Source: Nitrospirota bacterium
Lineage (GTDB): Bacteria > Nitrospirota_A > Leptospirillia > Leptospirillales > Leptospirillaceae
NCBI GenBank assembly: GCA_021795275.1
Contig: JAJYPO010000008.1
Location: 1 to 28,368, forward strand
Direction: 5' to 3'
Length of the DNA: 28,368 bases
Position numbers and translations under genes: made by a program. The notes beneath the pieces were generated by a model. That model ran no database searches and was not told where the DNA came from. It worked only from the letters and a program-made list of their open reading frames with translations. Below, one piece after another: positions 1 to 6,626 of this stretch. The stretch's first letter is position 1. The number at the start of each line of letters is the position of its first letter.

Positions 1-729
1 AAAATTCAAAAAGCAGGTCGTATCGTAGCCAACGCCCTTCAGGAAATAAAGAAATTAATTAAACCTGGTGTAACACTTCTTGAGATTGACAAATTCGCGG
101 AAGAATACGCTTATCTAAACCACGCTAAACCAGCCTTTAAAGGATATCATTCTTATCCTGCATCCATCTGCCTGTCGGTAAATAATGTTGTTGTTCATGG
201 TATTCCAGATAATTATGTGTTAAGATCGGGAGATATTATTGGCCTTGACTACGGTATTGAATTAGACGGGTATTTTGGTGATTCTGCTATTACTGTTCCT
301 GTAGGGATTATCTCAGAGTCTGCTCAAAACCTTATTAAAGTCACTAGGGAATCGCTCGAGGTTGGAATTAATAATGCTCTCATTGGTAATCGAATAGGTG
401 ATATTTCCAATTCTATTCAACAATATGTTGAGGATTTCTCTTACTCTGTAGTAAGGAATTTTGTAGGGCATGGAATTGGGAGGAAGCTTCATGAAGAACC
501 GCCCATTCCTAACTATGGTCCAAAGGGAAAAGGAATCAAGTTAGAACAGGGAATGGTTCTAGCTCTTGAACCTATGGTCAATATAGGAAGTCCTGAAACT
601 CTTGTTCTTCCTGATGGCTGGACAGCAGTCACAAAGGACGGAAGCCTTTCGGCTCACTTTGAACATACTATTGCAATAACCAAAAATGGTCCAAAAGTAT
701 TAACATATTCTGATTCTAATGAACCCTGA
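1..729 (+). CDS. map: Methionine aminopeptidase type I, 5' end missing
   Basis: The enzyme removes the initiator methionine from nascent proteins in the cytosol. The frame is open from base 1, so the gene is cut by the window edge; compared with the E. coli enzyme only about a dozen N-terminal residues are missing. An internal ATG at 217 is not the start, because the upstream frame continues with family-like sequence (AGRIVANAL, then GYHSYPASICLSVNNVVVHGIP). All five metal ligands of the pita-bread fold are visible, at fragment residues D83, D94, H157 (GHGIGR), E190 (EPMVN) and E221 (FEHT). It lies 12 bases upstream of infA, the usual place for map at the end of the spc operon. The gene is visibly AT-rich compared with the right half of the window. 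Confidence 0.97.
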   Translation, partial: KIQKAGRIVANALQEIKKLIKPGVTLLEIDKFAEEYAYLNHAKPAFKGYHSYPASICLSVNNVVVHGIPDNYVLRSGDIIGLDYGIELDGYFGDSAITVPVGIISESAQNLIKVTRESLEVGINNALIGNRIGDISNSIQQYVEDFSYSVVRNFVGHGIGRKLHEEPPIPNYGPKGKGIKLEQGMVLALEPMVNIGSPETLVLPDGWTAVTKDGSLSAHFEHTIAITKNGPKVLTYSDSNEP

Positions 730-741
730 ATTGAGGACTGA

Positions 742-960
742 GTGGGTAAAGAAGACACAGTAGAGGTCCAGGGAACCGTTCTCGAAACTCTCCCTAATGC
801 GATGTTCAGGGTAGAACTAGAGAATGGACATAAAGTATTGGCTCATATATCAGGAAAAATGAGAATGAACTATATTAAAATTCTTCCTGGTGACAAGGTT
901 ACCCTAGAGCTGTCCCTTTATGATCTAACGAGAGGGCGAATTACCTACCGCTTCAAATAA
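742..960 (+). CDS. infA: Translation initiation factor IF-1
   Basis: This is the small S1-like OB-fold factor that binds the 30S A site during initiation. The 72-residue product has the normal family length and the hallmark segments [33 protein letters not shown] and ending RGRITYR. The start is GTG at 742, 12 bases after the map stop, with a GAGG motif just upstream; no ATG fits the conserved N-terminus. It sits between map and rpmJ, the canonical order, and is presumably cotranscribed with both. Confidence 0.97.
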   Translation: MGKEDTVEVQGTVLETLPNAMFRVELENGHKVLAHISGKMRMNYIKILPGDKVTLELSLYDLTRGRITYRFK

Positions 961-987
961 CAATAAACTCTTTTTGGTGGAGTCCAA

Positions 988-1101
988 ATGAAAGTCCGTG
1001 CTTCTGTTAAACCCATCTGTTCCAAATGCCAGGTCATTAAAAGGAACGGTATTGTTCGAATCAAATGCGAAAATCCGAAGCATAAACAACGGCAAGGTTA
1101 A
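988..1101 (+). CDS. rpmJ: 50S ribosomal protein L36 (bL36), zinc-binding form
   Basis: The 37-residue product begins [14 protein letters not shown] and is the normal size for bL36. Cysteines 11, 14 and 27 and histidine 32 give the C-x2-C-x12-C-x4-H zinc ribbon of the metal-binding (C+) form. The ATG at 988 is preceded by a GGTGGAG Shine-Dalgarno-like sequence. It lies 27 bases after infA and 22 bases before rpsM. This gene is easily missed because it is so short and because a longer frame (998 onward) that runs into rpsM overlaps it. Confidence 0.96.
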   Translation: MKVRASVKPICSKCQVIKRNGIVRIKCENPKHKQRQG

Positions 1102-1110
1102 TTTAAATCG

Positions 1111-1116
1111 AAGGAG
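1111..1116 (+). promoter_or_regulatory. Ribosome binding site that fixes the TTG start of rpsM
   Basis: AAGGAG lies 7 bases upstream of the TTG at 1124. It supports that codon as the rpsM start over an upstream ATG at 998 that is inside rpmJ in another frame. Confidence 0.8.
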
Positions 1117-1123
1117 AAACTCC

Positions 1124-1498
1124 TTGGCTCGTATTGTCGGAATCGATCTTCCTAGAAATAAAAGAATTGAAATTGCCCTGACCTACATCTTTGGCATTGG
1201 CAGACCAACGTCTCAGCAAATATTATCAACCGTTGGCGTCGATCCCAACACGAGAGTTCATGCCCTTACTGATGACGAGATTGCAAAGCTTCGTGATGCA
1301 ATTGAGGCAACTTACACTGTAGAGGGAGATCTTCGTCGGGAGATTTCTCAAAACATAAAAAGGAAAATGGATATTGGCTGTTATCAGGGCTTGCGTCATC
1401 GAAAAGGACTCCCGGTTCGTGGCCAAAGGACCAAAACAAATGCAAGAACAAGGAAGGGTCCGAAAAAAGGAATCGGGGCTAAAAAGAAAACGGGTTAA
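1124..1498 (+). CDS. rpsM: 30S ribosomal protein S13 (uS13)
   Basis: The protein is part of the 30S head and contacts the P-site tRNA and 50S bridges. I start it at TTG 1124, giving 124 residues, the family length: the product then begins [26 protein letters not shown], matching the conserved S13 N-terminus. The frame is open further upstream to 998, but that stretch overlaps rpmJ and is unlike S13. The C-terminal signature [19 protein letters not shown] is present in slightly changed form (KGLPVRGQ, then [14 protein letters not shown]). It is followed 23 bases later by rpsK. Confidence 0.96.
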   Translation: MARIVGIDLPRNKRIEIALTYIFGIGRPTSQQILSTVGVDPNTRVHALTDDEIAKLRDAIEATYTVEGDLRREISQNIKRKMDIGCYQGLRHRKGLPVRGQRTKTNARTRKGPKKGIGAKKKTG

Positions 1499-1521
1499 TT
1501 TATCTCTGAGATGAGGGGTTT

Positions 1522-1908
1522 ATGAGCGTTAAAAAAGGCACCAAAAAAAGAGAAAAGAAAAATGTTCCTATCGGAATTGTTCATATCCATGCCTCTTTCA
1601 ATAACACGATCATTTCAATCACAGATGCTAAAGGCGATGTGATTGCCTGGTCTAGTTCTGGGGCCCAAAGCTTCAAGGGTTCGCGTAAAAGTACACCCTT
1701 TGCTGCCCAAAAAGCTGCGGAGATCGCTACCAAAAAAGCTGCCGATATGGGTATGAAATCTTGCGAGGTCTATGTTAAAGGACCTGGTTCTGGAAGGGAA
1801 TCCGCTATAAGAGCCCTTCAAACTGTAGGAATTAAAATTAGCTTGATTAAAGATGTTACCCCTATTCCTCATAACGGATGTCGCCCTCCAAAAAGGCGCA
1901 GGGTTTAG
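1522..1908 (+). CDS. rpsK: 30S ribosomal protein S11 (uS11)
   Basis: S11 is part of the 30S platform near the mRNA exit channel. The 128-residue product has the normal length and conserved stretches: [39 protein letters not shown] and the C-terminal [10 protein letters not shown]. The ATG at 1522 follows a GAGGGG motif. It lies between rpsM and rpsD as in the classic alpha operon. Confidence 0.97.
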   Translation: MSVKKGTKKREKKNVPIGIVHIHASFNNTIISITDAKGDVIAWSSSGAQSFKGSRKSTPFAAQKAAEIATKKAADMGMKSCEVYVKGPGSGRESAIRALQTVGIKISLIKDVTPIPHNGCRPPKRRRV

Positions 1909-1946
1909 CTTAATATCCGATATTCTATTACGTTAAAGGAGAACCA

Positions 1947-2576
1947 TTGGCACGCTATAATGGCGCTGTTTGTCGTTTTTGCAGAAGAGAAGGTGTCAAG
2001 CTTTTTCTTAAAGGGTCACGCTGTTTGTCAGCAAAATGCGCTATTGATCGTAGAGCTTATCCACCGGGTGAGCATGGTCAAAATAGGGCAAAGGCATCGG
2101 AATACGGGTTACAGCTCCGCGAAAAGCAAAAAGTAAAAAGGATTTACGGCATATTAGAAAGACAGTTTCGGAAGACTTTCAAGCTAGCGGCTAGAAAGAA
2201 GGGAAATACTGGGCAATCACTTCTAGCCTCCCTTGAAATGCGCTTAGACAGTGTCGTTTATCATATAGGTTGGGGCGCTTCTCGGAGTGAGGCTCGTATG
2301 CTTGTTTCCCATGGTCATGTTCAAGTCAATGGGAAAAAACTTAATATTCCCTCCTACTCATGTAAGATCAATGATGTTGTCTCCCTAACCATTGGTCTTC
2401 AGTCGAGCGAGAGGATTATTGGTAATTTTCGTGATGCTGAATTACGTGGTGTCGTTTCGAGCTGGCTTGACATTGATAAAAACAACTTCAAGGCGGTTGT
2501 GAAAGATATCCCGCAGCGTGATGCCATCAATATCCTTATCGCAGAAAATCTCGTCGTTGAACTTTATTCGCGATAA
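1947..2576 (+). CDS. rpsD: 30S ribosomal protein S4 (uS4), zinc-binding form
   Basis: S4 is a primary 16S rRNA binder that nucleates 30S assembly and, in many bacteria, autoregulates the alpha operon. The product has 209 residues, a usual length. Cysteines 9, 12, 26 and 31 form the C-x2-C-x13-C-x4-C zinc site of C+ type S4 proteins. An S4 RNA-binding domain follows at about residues 96-160 (MRLDSVVYHIGWGASRSEARMLVSHGHV). The start is TTG at 1947, with AAAGGAG 5 bases upstream. Both S4 and L36 are in their zinc forms here, unlike the zinc-independent paralogues used by some bacteria under zinc limitation. Confidence 0.97.
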   Translation: MARYNGAVCRFCRREGVKLFLKGSRCLSAKCAIDRRAYPPGEHGQNRAKASEYGLQLREKQKVKRIYGILERQFRKTFKLAARKKGNTGQSLLASLEMRLDSVVYHIGWGASRSEARMLVSHGHVQVNGKKLNIPSYSCKINDVVSLTIGLQSSERIIGNFRDAELRGVVSSWLDIDKNNFKAVVKDIPQRDAINILIAENLVVELYSR

Positions 2577-2606
2577 TAGTTCTCGAAGGATATAGAGGAG
2601 AAAAGC

Positions 2607-3596
2607 ATGGATTCAGTTGTAGCGACACAAATGCCGAAAGGCCTTCATTACGATAATAATACAAGCCGGACATGCCGCGTTGTCGTCGAACCGTTTGAAC
2701 GGGGATATGGCATCACCATCGGGAATGCTCTCAGAAGGGTATTGCTCTCTTCAATAAATGGAACTGCGATTACAGCTATTCGAATAAAAAATGTCTTTCA
2801 TGAATTCTCAAATATTCCAGGGGTTGTTGAGGATGTCACTGACATCATACTCAATTTGAAAGATCTTCGTTTGAAGGCGCTTCTGCCTGAACCTCATTGG
2901 ATTCACTTGAAAGTTAAGGGACCCAAGACCATTACGGCTTCCGATCTCGACACTGGCGGTGCAGTTGAGATCCTTGATCCCGATCATATAATTGCTACTC
3001 TAGATGAAGGTGCAATCCTTGATATGGACCTAAAGGTCGAGATTGGACGCGGCTATGTTCCTGCTGACCGTTCACGCCTGGAAGAACCTGAGGTGGGTGT
3101 TATTCCAATTGACGCTATCTTTACCCCCCTCAAAAAAGTGAATTTTGTTGTTGAAAGTACGCGGGTCGGGAGAATGACGGATTACGATCGCCTTATCTTT
3201 GATATAGAGACCGATGGAAGTATTTCTCCCAGTGAGGCGTTATCTCAATCGGCTACCATTTTAAAAAGCCATTTGGATCTCTTTATTTCCGACAATCAAC
3301 CAGAATCCGATCCTGCCGGGAAAATTTCTCATATTTCTGTAAGTGATGATACACAAGCCCTGCTGGATAAAAGTGTTAACGAACTTGAACTCTCAGTCCG
3401 AGCCGCAAATTGCTTGAAAAATTCAGATATCAAGAAAATTGACGATTTGGTTCGACGTACAGAGGATGAACTTCTTCAAACCAAAAACTTTGGAAAAAAA
3501 TCTTTGGATGAGATTAAGGAAGCGTTAGCCAATATCGGCCTTTCTCTTGGCATGGATCTTTCCAAGTTTAAAAAACATTCTGAATTAAACGAGTAA
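2607..3596 (+). CDS. rpoA: DNA-directed RNA polymerase alpha subunit
   Basis: Alpha dimerises to scaffold RNA polymerase assembly, and its C-terminal domain contacts UP elements and activators. The 329-residue product has a normal length. The N-terminal domain carries EPFERGYGITIGNALRRVLLSSI, the dimer signature, at about residues 28-50. The C-terminal domain begins near 255, with ELSVRAANCLKNSDI and the helix-hairpin-helix segment NFGKKSLDEIKEAL; the arginine of SVRAANC corresponds to R265 of E. coli. A GAGGAG ribosome site precedes the ATG at 2607. It is flanked by rpsD and rplQ, the standard arrangement. Confidence 0.98.
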   Translation: MDSVVATQMPKGLHYDNNTSRTCRVVVEPFERGYGITIGNALRRVLLSSINGTAITAIRIKNVFHEFSNIPGVVEDVTDIILNLKDLRLKALLPEPHWIHLKVKGPKTITASDLDTGGAVEILDPDHIIATLDEGAILDMDLKVEIGRGYVPADRSRLEEPEVGVIPIDAIFTPLKKVNFVVESTRVGRMTDYDRLIFDIETDGSISPSEALSQSATILKSHLDLFISDNQPESDPAGKISHISVSDDTQALLDKSVNELELSVRAANCLKNSDIKKIDDLVRRTEDELLQTKNFGKKSLDEIKEALANIGLSLGMDLSKFKKHSELNE

Positions 3597-3611
3597 ATCT
3601 GGAGAATTAGA

Positions 3612-4034
3612 ATGAGACATCGAGTTGCAGGTCGACAATTTGGACGTGATTCAAGCCATAGAGCGGCCATGTTTCGCTCATTGATCACTTCCTTTTTCGA
3701 GCATGAGAAAATTGAAACAACGACCATGAAAGCAAAAGAACTCCGCCCCATGGTAGAAAAACTTATTACCAAAGCCCGGGAAAAAAATGTTCATCACTTA
3801 CGCGAAATCCTCAAGGTAGTGCGTAATAAGGATGTTGCCTTTCATTTGCTGGATAATATTGCTCCCCGTTTTTCTTCTCGTCCAGGCGGGTACACAAGAA
3901 TCATCAAAACCCGGAGAAGAATAGGTGATGGAGCAGAAATGGCTGTTCTTGAACTCGTCGAACTTGGTGAGTCCCTTTCTTCCAAAAGGACAGCCTCTTC
4001 TGGTAGCAAGGAATCAACGGCAGATAAGAAGTAA
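3612..4034 (+). CDS. rplQ: 50S ribosomal protein L17 (bL17)
   Basis: L17 lies near the peptide exit tunnel. The product has 140 residues and starts MRHRVAGRQFGRDSSHRAAMFRSL, close to the canonical MRHR-x-GRxLgR-s-HR pattern. It continues with IETTTMKAKELRPMVEKLITKA and LFDNIAPRF-like and GGYTRI segments. A short low-complexity tail rich in Ser and Lys (SSKRTASSGSKEST) extends beyond the usual core. CTGGAG precedes the ATG. The gene follows rpoA by 15 bases and ends the recognised ribosomal cluster. Confidence 0.97.
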   Translation: MRHRVAGRQFGRDSSHRAAMFRSLITSFFEHEKIETTTMKAKELRPMVEKLITKAREKNVHHLREILKVVRNKDVAFHLLDNIAPRFSSRPGGYTRIIKTRRRIGDGAEMAVLELVELGESLSSKRTASSGSKESTADKK

Positions 4035-4049
4035 CCGGGCCGGCCTGTC

Positions 4050-4490
4050 ATGGCTATAGACACACCGCAATCTAATAGATCCTTTTCAATGATCTATGCT
4101 CTCATAGGAGGGACCCTCGTCATTGTATTGGGGGTCCTTATCTTTGTCAGGCACTACCTTTCCAATGACATTCTGCTTTATTCAAGGCAAGCTTTTATTC
4201 TGGATACTCGAGGATTATCCCCTGCCAAAGTTCATGAAATTTCTTTTGATGACAATTATCAGCAAAGAGGGTCCGAACTTTGGTATTTGGGACACAACCT
4301 TTTTGAATTCCACGCTCCTCCAACTATTCGGCTAATCCTGATTAAAAATAGTGCCCATCAGAATCAGGGGAAAATGGATCATGTCATCATTGCTCCGCAT
4401 TATGTCAAATATCTCTTTTCCCTGCCATTCAAACCGCCTATTACAGTCGTCACTAATGGTGGCACCTTCCTGTTCCGGTCAGCCCAATAA
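4050..4490 (+). CDS. Unknown single-pass membrane protein downstream of rplQ
   Basis: I do not recognise this 146-residue protein. A hydrophobic segment at about residues 14-34 (MIYALIGGTLVIVLGVLIFV) predicts one N-terminal membrane anchor, with the remaining 110 residues probably outside the cytoplasm (only about a dozen residues precede the segment). The exported part is rich in aromatic and beta-prone residues (ELWYLGHNLFEFHAPPTIRLILI) and has no cysteine or catalytic motif that I can name. It starts 15 bases after rplQ and ends inside a perfect terminator stem, so it is probably the last gene of the ribosomal operon. The ribosome site before ATG 4050 is poor; ATG 4089 is an alternative start. 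The frame has the same AT-rich character as its upstream neighbours, which supports its being a real gene. Confidence 0.7.
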   Translation: MAIDTPQSNRSFSMIYALIGGTLVIVLGVLIFVRHYLSNDILLYSRQAFILDTRGLSPAKVHEISFDDNYQQRGSELWYLGHNLFEFHAPPTIRLILIKNSAHQNQGKMDHVIIAPHYVKYLFSLPFKPPITVVTNGGTFLFRSAQ

Positions 4491-4515
4491 AAAAGGGGCT
4501 TAATAGCCCCTTTTT
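4490..4515. terminator. Bidirectional intrinsic terminator between convergent genes
   Basis: The arms AAAAAGGGGCT and AGCCCCTTTTT are perfect 11-base complements around a TAAT loop. The flanking A and T runs make it a rho-independent terminator in both directions. It overlaps the last base of the stop codon at 4488-4490 on the plus strand and lies 24 bases beyond the CBS gene stop on the minus strand, so it should close both operons. Confidence 0.92.
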
Positions 4516-4539
4516 CCATACATGTCTATCCAATAAGTC

Positions 4540-4953
4540 TTACTCGGTCACTCCGCCATCCCAAGAGTCCTCACGCCCTACATATTGGGGATGGATGAGA
4601 TCCCTGATGGAAATGAGACCCAACACCGCTTCATCCTCATCTACAACAAGGAGGTGTCGGATATGATGTTTGTCCATCATATCCTGGGCCTCATAGACTG
4701 ATGCTTCTGGCGCAATTGTCAGAACCGGAGCACTCATAACCTGGGATACAGGGGTTATGTACGGGACGCGGTCCTCCCCGAGCACTCTCCGGACGAGATC
4801 TGTTTCGGTTATGATCCCTACAGTTTTGTCATCCTGAGCAACAAGGAGGCTTCCAACTTTTTTGCTTTTCATGATTTCTGCAACTTCTCTGGCGGTCGTG
4901 GTCATATCGACGGAGATTGGATTCCGGGTCATGATCTTTTTGACTGATACCAT
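4540..4953 (-). CDS. Two-CBS-domain protein
   Basis: The 137-residue protein consists of essentially one Bateman module. CBS1 spans about residues 5-60 (IMTRNPISVDMTTTAREVAEIM, then GSLLVAQDDKTVGIITETDLVRRVL). CBS2 spans about 68-125 (VMSAPVLTIAPEASVYEAQDMM, then HHIRHLLVVDEDEAVLGLISIRDLI). Such stand-alone pairs usually bind adenine nucleotides or S-adenosylmethionine and regulate a partner protein; no effector domain is fused here and the partner is unknown. A strong AGGAGGT ribosome site lies just upstream of the start on the minus strand (about 4960-4966). The gene ends at the shared terminator and follows the transpeptidase gene by 145 bases. Confidence 0.9.
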   Translation of the reverse strand: MVSVKKIMTRNPISVDMTTTAREVAEIMKSKKVGSLLVAQDDKTVGIITETDLVRRVLGEDRVPYITPVSQVMSAPVLTIAPEASVYEAQDMMDKHHIRHLLVVDEDEAVLGLISIRDLIHPQYVGREDSWDGGVTE

Positions 4954-4982
4954 TGATTACCTCCTCAAACTCAAATTGGATT

Positions 4983-5011
4983 GATCTAGTGGATGGTTGG
5001 ATTGTGGTCAA
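4983..5011 (-). promoter_or_regulatory. Possible promoter of the CBS gene
   Basis: On the minus strand TTGACC (5011-5006) and TAGATC (4988-4983) are separated by 17 bases. The -35 box is good and the -10 box weak. It lies 30 bases upstream of the CBS start, inside the 145-base gap 4954-5098, in which I see no gene. Confidence 0.3.
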
Positions 5012-5098
5012 TTACATTAAGTCATTCGAACGGTATTCGATTTCGTCAAACTAGGCATTTCTGGTGAATGATTGATGTTTAAAACAAGTCCGTCCGGG

Positions 5099-6463
5099 TT
5101 ACCCATGAACTCGGTCGGAATGTTTTTCATTGAAAAAAGTATACATCCCCTTGCTCGCAATATCCGGACCTTTGATTGTCCAGATTCCTTGGTCAATTGT
5201 TAGGGCTGCCACTGCGATTGTCGGATCCTGATTTGATGCCGTCCCGATAAACCAAACATAGTGGCCAGCAGGGTTTTTTCCCATCAGAGTCCCTGTTTTT
5301 CCAGCAACGAGAATGTGGCGAAGCCTTGGATTGAACCGCCAGCGAATGAAAGCCCGGTGTCCGGTTCCCTTGAGAACTGTGGATCGCATCATGTTGATCA
5401 TTGTTTTTGAAATAGGAGGCGATGTGACTGAGTATAGATACTCCGGAGAGTCCTGATATAAGATCTTTCCGCCTTCACCTATGATTTTTTCAATCATGTG
5501 GGGCTTCATCATCACCCCTTCATTCGATAGAGCCCCGGCAATGGCAGCCGCATGAATCGGACTGATGGCGACATCCCCGAATCCCGCGGAACAAAAAGCA
5601 AATCCATTGAGGTCGTCAGGGATATCGGCGTGGCTGGGGTCTATCGGAAGATCCGAACGGAGTGGACGATTAAAACCGTATCGGACTGCCGTCTCCCTCA
5701 GATCATTTGGAGAGAGATATTTAAGAGCAATTTTTGCAAAAACTGTATTTATGGATTTTCCCAGTGCTTCCGCGACGGTAAACTCTATGCGGTCACGCCG
5801 TCTGTCATTATGCCAGTAGGCTGGCCCAATGCAATAAAGGCATCCATGAAAATGAATACGTGTATTTGGTGTGATTTTGCGCTGGGATAAGGCATCGGTT
5901 GCCGTTATGATTTTGAAAAGAGATGCAGCCGGATAGGTGGCTCGGAGAAGTAGGGAGCCATCGTACTGACTTCTTCGTGAACCCCAAAAAGCCAGAAGTC
6001 TTCCGCTTTTCGGGTTTTCTGCAATAAAAAAACCATAGGGGACACGATGTTGTCTGATATATTTTCCAATTTTTGATTGAAGAACGGGATCGATTGTCCA
6101 CACGACAGTGTAGCCACCATCAAGATGTGTTACAAAATGCCCATTCTCCTGGGTTGCAAACTGGGGGATGAAATTGGGAAGGAGAGAGGGAAGATTATCG
6201 ACAATGCGGATGACAGGAACACCGTTTTTCGTTAAAAAAGATGGGTCATTGTCCAAAAGTGTCTGGGGGAGGAAGGAGTCGGTGGTAAAACGGATCGTCG
6301 TGGCCCTTCCGGGTCCTTCCTGGCCTTGACCCGTCAGCGATGCTGGTCCTGCGGAGGATGACGTCGTGATGTGGAGAATGGCGGGAAGTCGATAGAGAGC
6401 CAGCGACAGGAGAAGAAGAACGAAGATACGGCTCAGAAGTGCGCGCGAAATGGGATCCAGCAT
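5099..6463 (-). CDS. Penicillin-binding transpeptidase (class B-like, short)
   Basis: This is probably a membrane-anchored D,D-transpeptidase that cross-links peptidoglycan. The N-terminus has a short cytoplasmic segment and one transmembrane helix at about residues 9-30. The transpeptidase domain spans about 120-440. It carries the three active-site motifs: S181-L-F-K184 with the nucleophilic serine, S237-I-N239, and K389-T-G391 in AGKTGT. At 454 residues it is shorter than FtsI or PBP2 (about 580-650), and the roughly 90 residues between anchor and catalytic domain do not look like a full PBP dimerisation domain. It stands alone on the minus strand with its own promoter upstream. The G+C content is low (a line at 5701-5760 has 17 G/C of 60), unlike the genes from 6627 onward. 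I cannot say whether it serves division, elongation or a specialised role. Confidence 0.85.
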   Translation of the reverse strand: MLDPISRALLSRIFVLLLLSLALYRLPAILHITTSSSAGPASLTGQGQEGPGRATTIRFTTDSFLPQTLLDNDPSFLTKNGVPVIRIVDNLPSLLPNFIPQFATQENGHFVTHLDGGYTVVWTIDPVLQSKIGKYIRQHRVPYGFFIAENPKSGRLLAFWGSRRSQYDGSLLLRATYPAASLFKIITATDALSQRKITPNTRIHFHGCLYCIGPAYWHNDRRRDRIEFTVAEALGKSINTVFAKIALKYLSPNDLRETAVRYGFNRPLRSDLPIDPSHADIPDDLNGFAFCSAGFGDVAISPIHAAAIAGALSNEGVMMKPHMIEKIIGEGGKILYQDSPEYLYSVTSPPISKTMINMMRSTVLKGTGHRAFIRWRFNPRLRHILVAGKTGTLMGKNPAGHYVWFIGTASNQDPTIAVAALTIDQGIWTIKGPDIASKGMYTFFNEKHSDRVHG

Positions 6464-6508
6464 TCTTCCCTCTGTGACAGTCAGGTGCCACTATATGCAT
6501 CTGCGATG

Positions 6509-6536
6509 ATTATACGAAAGCCGGAAGGAAATTCAA
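6509..6536 (-). promoter_or_regulatory. Promoter of the transpeptidase gene
   Basis: On the minus strand TTGAAT (6536-6531) and a consensus TATAAT (6514-6509) are separated by 16 bases. The predicted transcription start is about 40 bases before the ATG at 6463. The surrounding gap 6464-6626 holds no other gene that I can see and is very AT-rich. Confidence 0.65.
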
Positions 6537-6626
6537 GCTTTTTTGATTCTTTCTCCATTTTTCAGGAACAAAATTCCTTGATCCTTCAATGCAAAATAGA
6601 GCCATATTATCATATTTTATCATTGT

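Noticed and set aside
998..1123. N-terminal extension of rpsM
   Set aside because: It overlaps rpmJ in another frame and is unlike S13.
4954..5098. Repeats ATTCGA-ACGGT-ATTCGA and other motifs in the gap between the transpeptidase and CBS genes
   Set aside because: Six-base repeats are too short to distinguish from chance, and no RNA gene or frame was seen.
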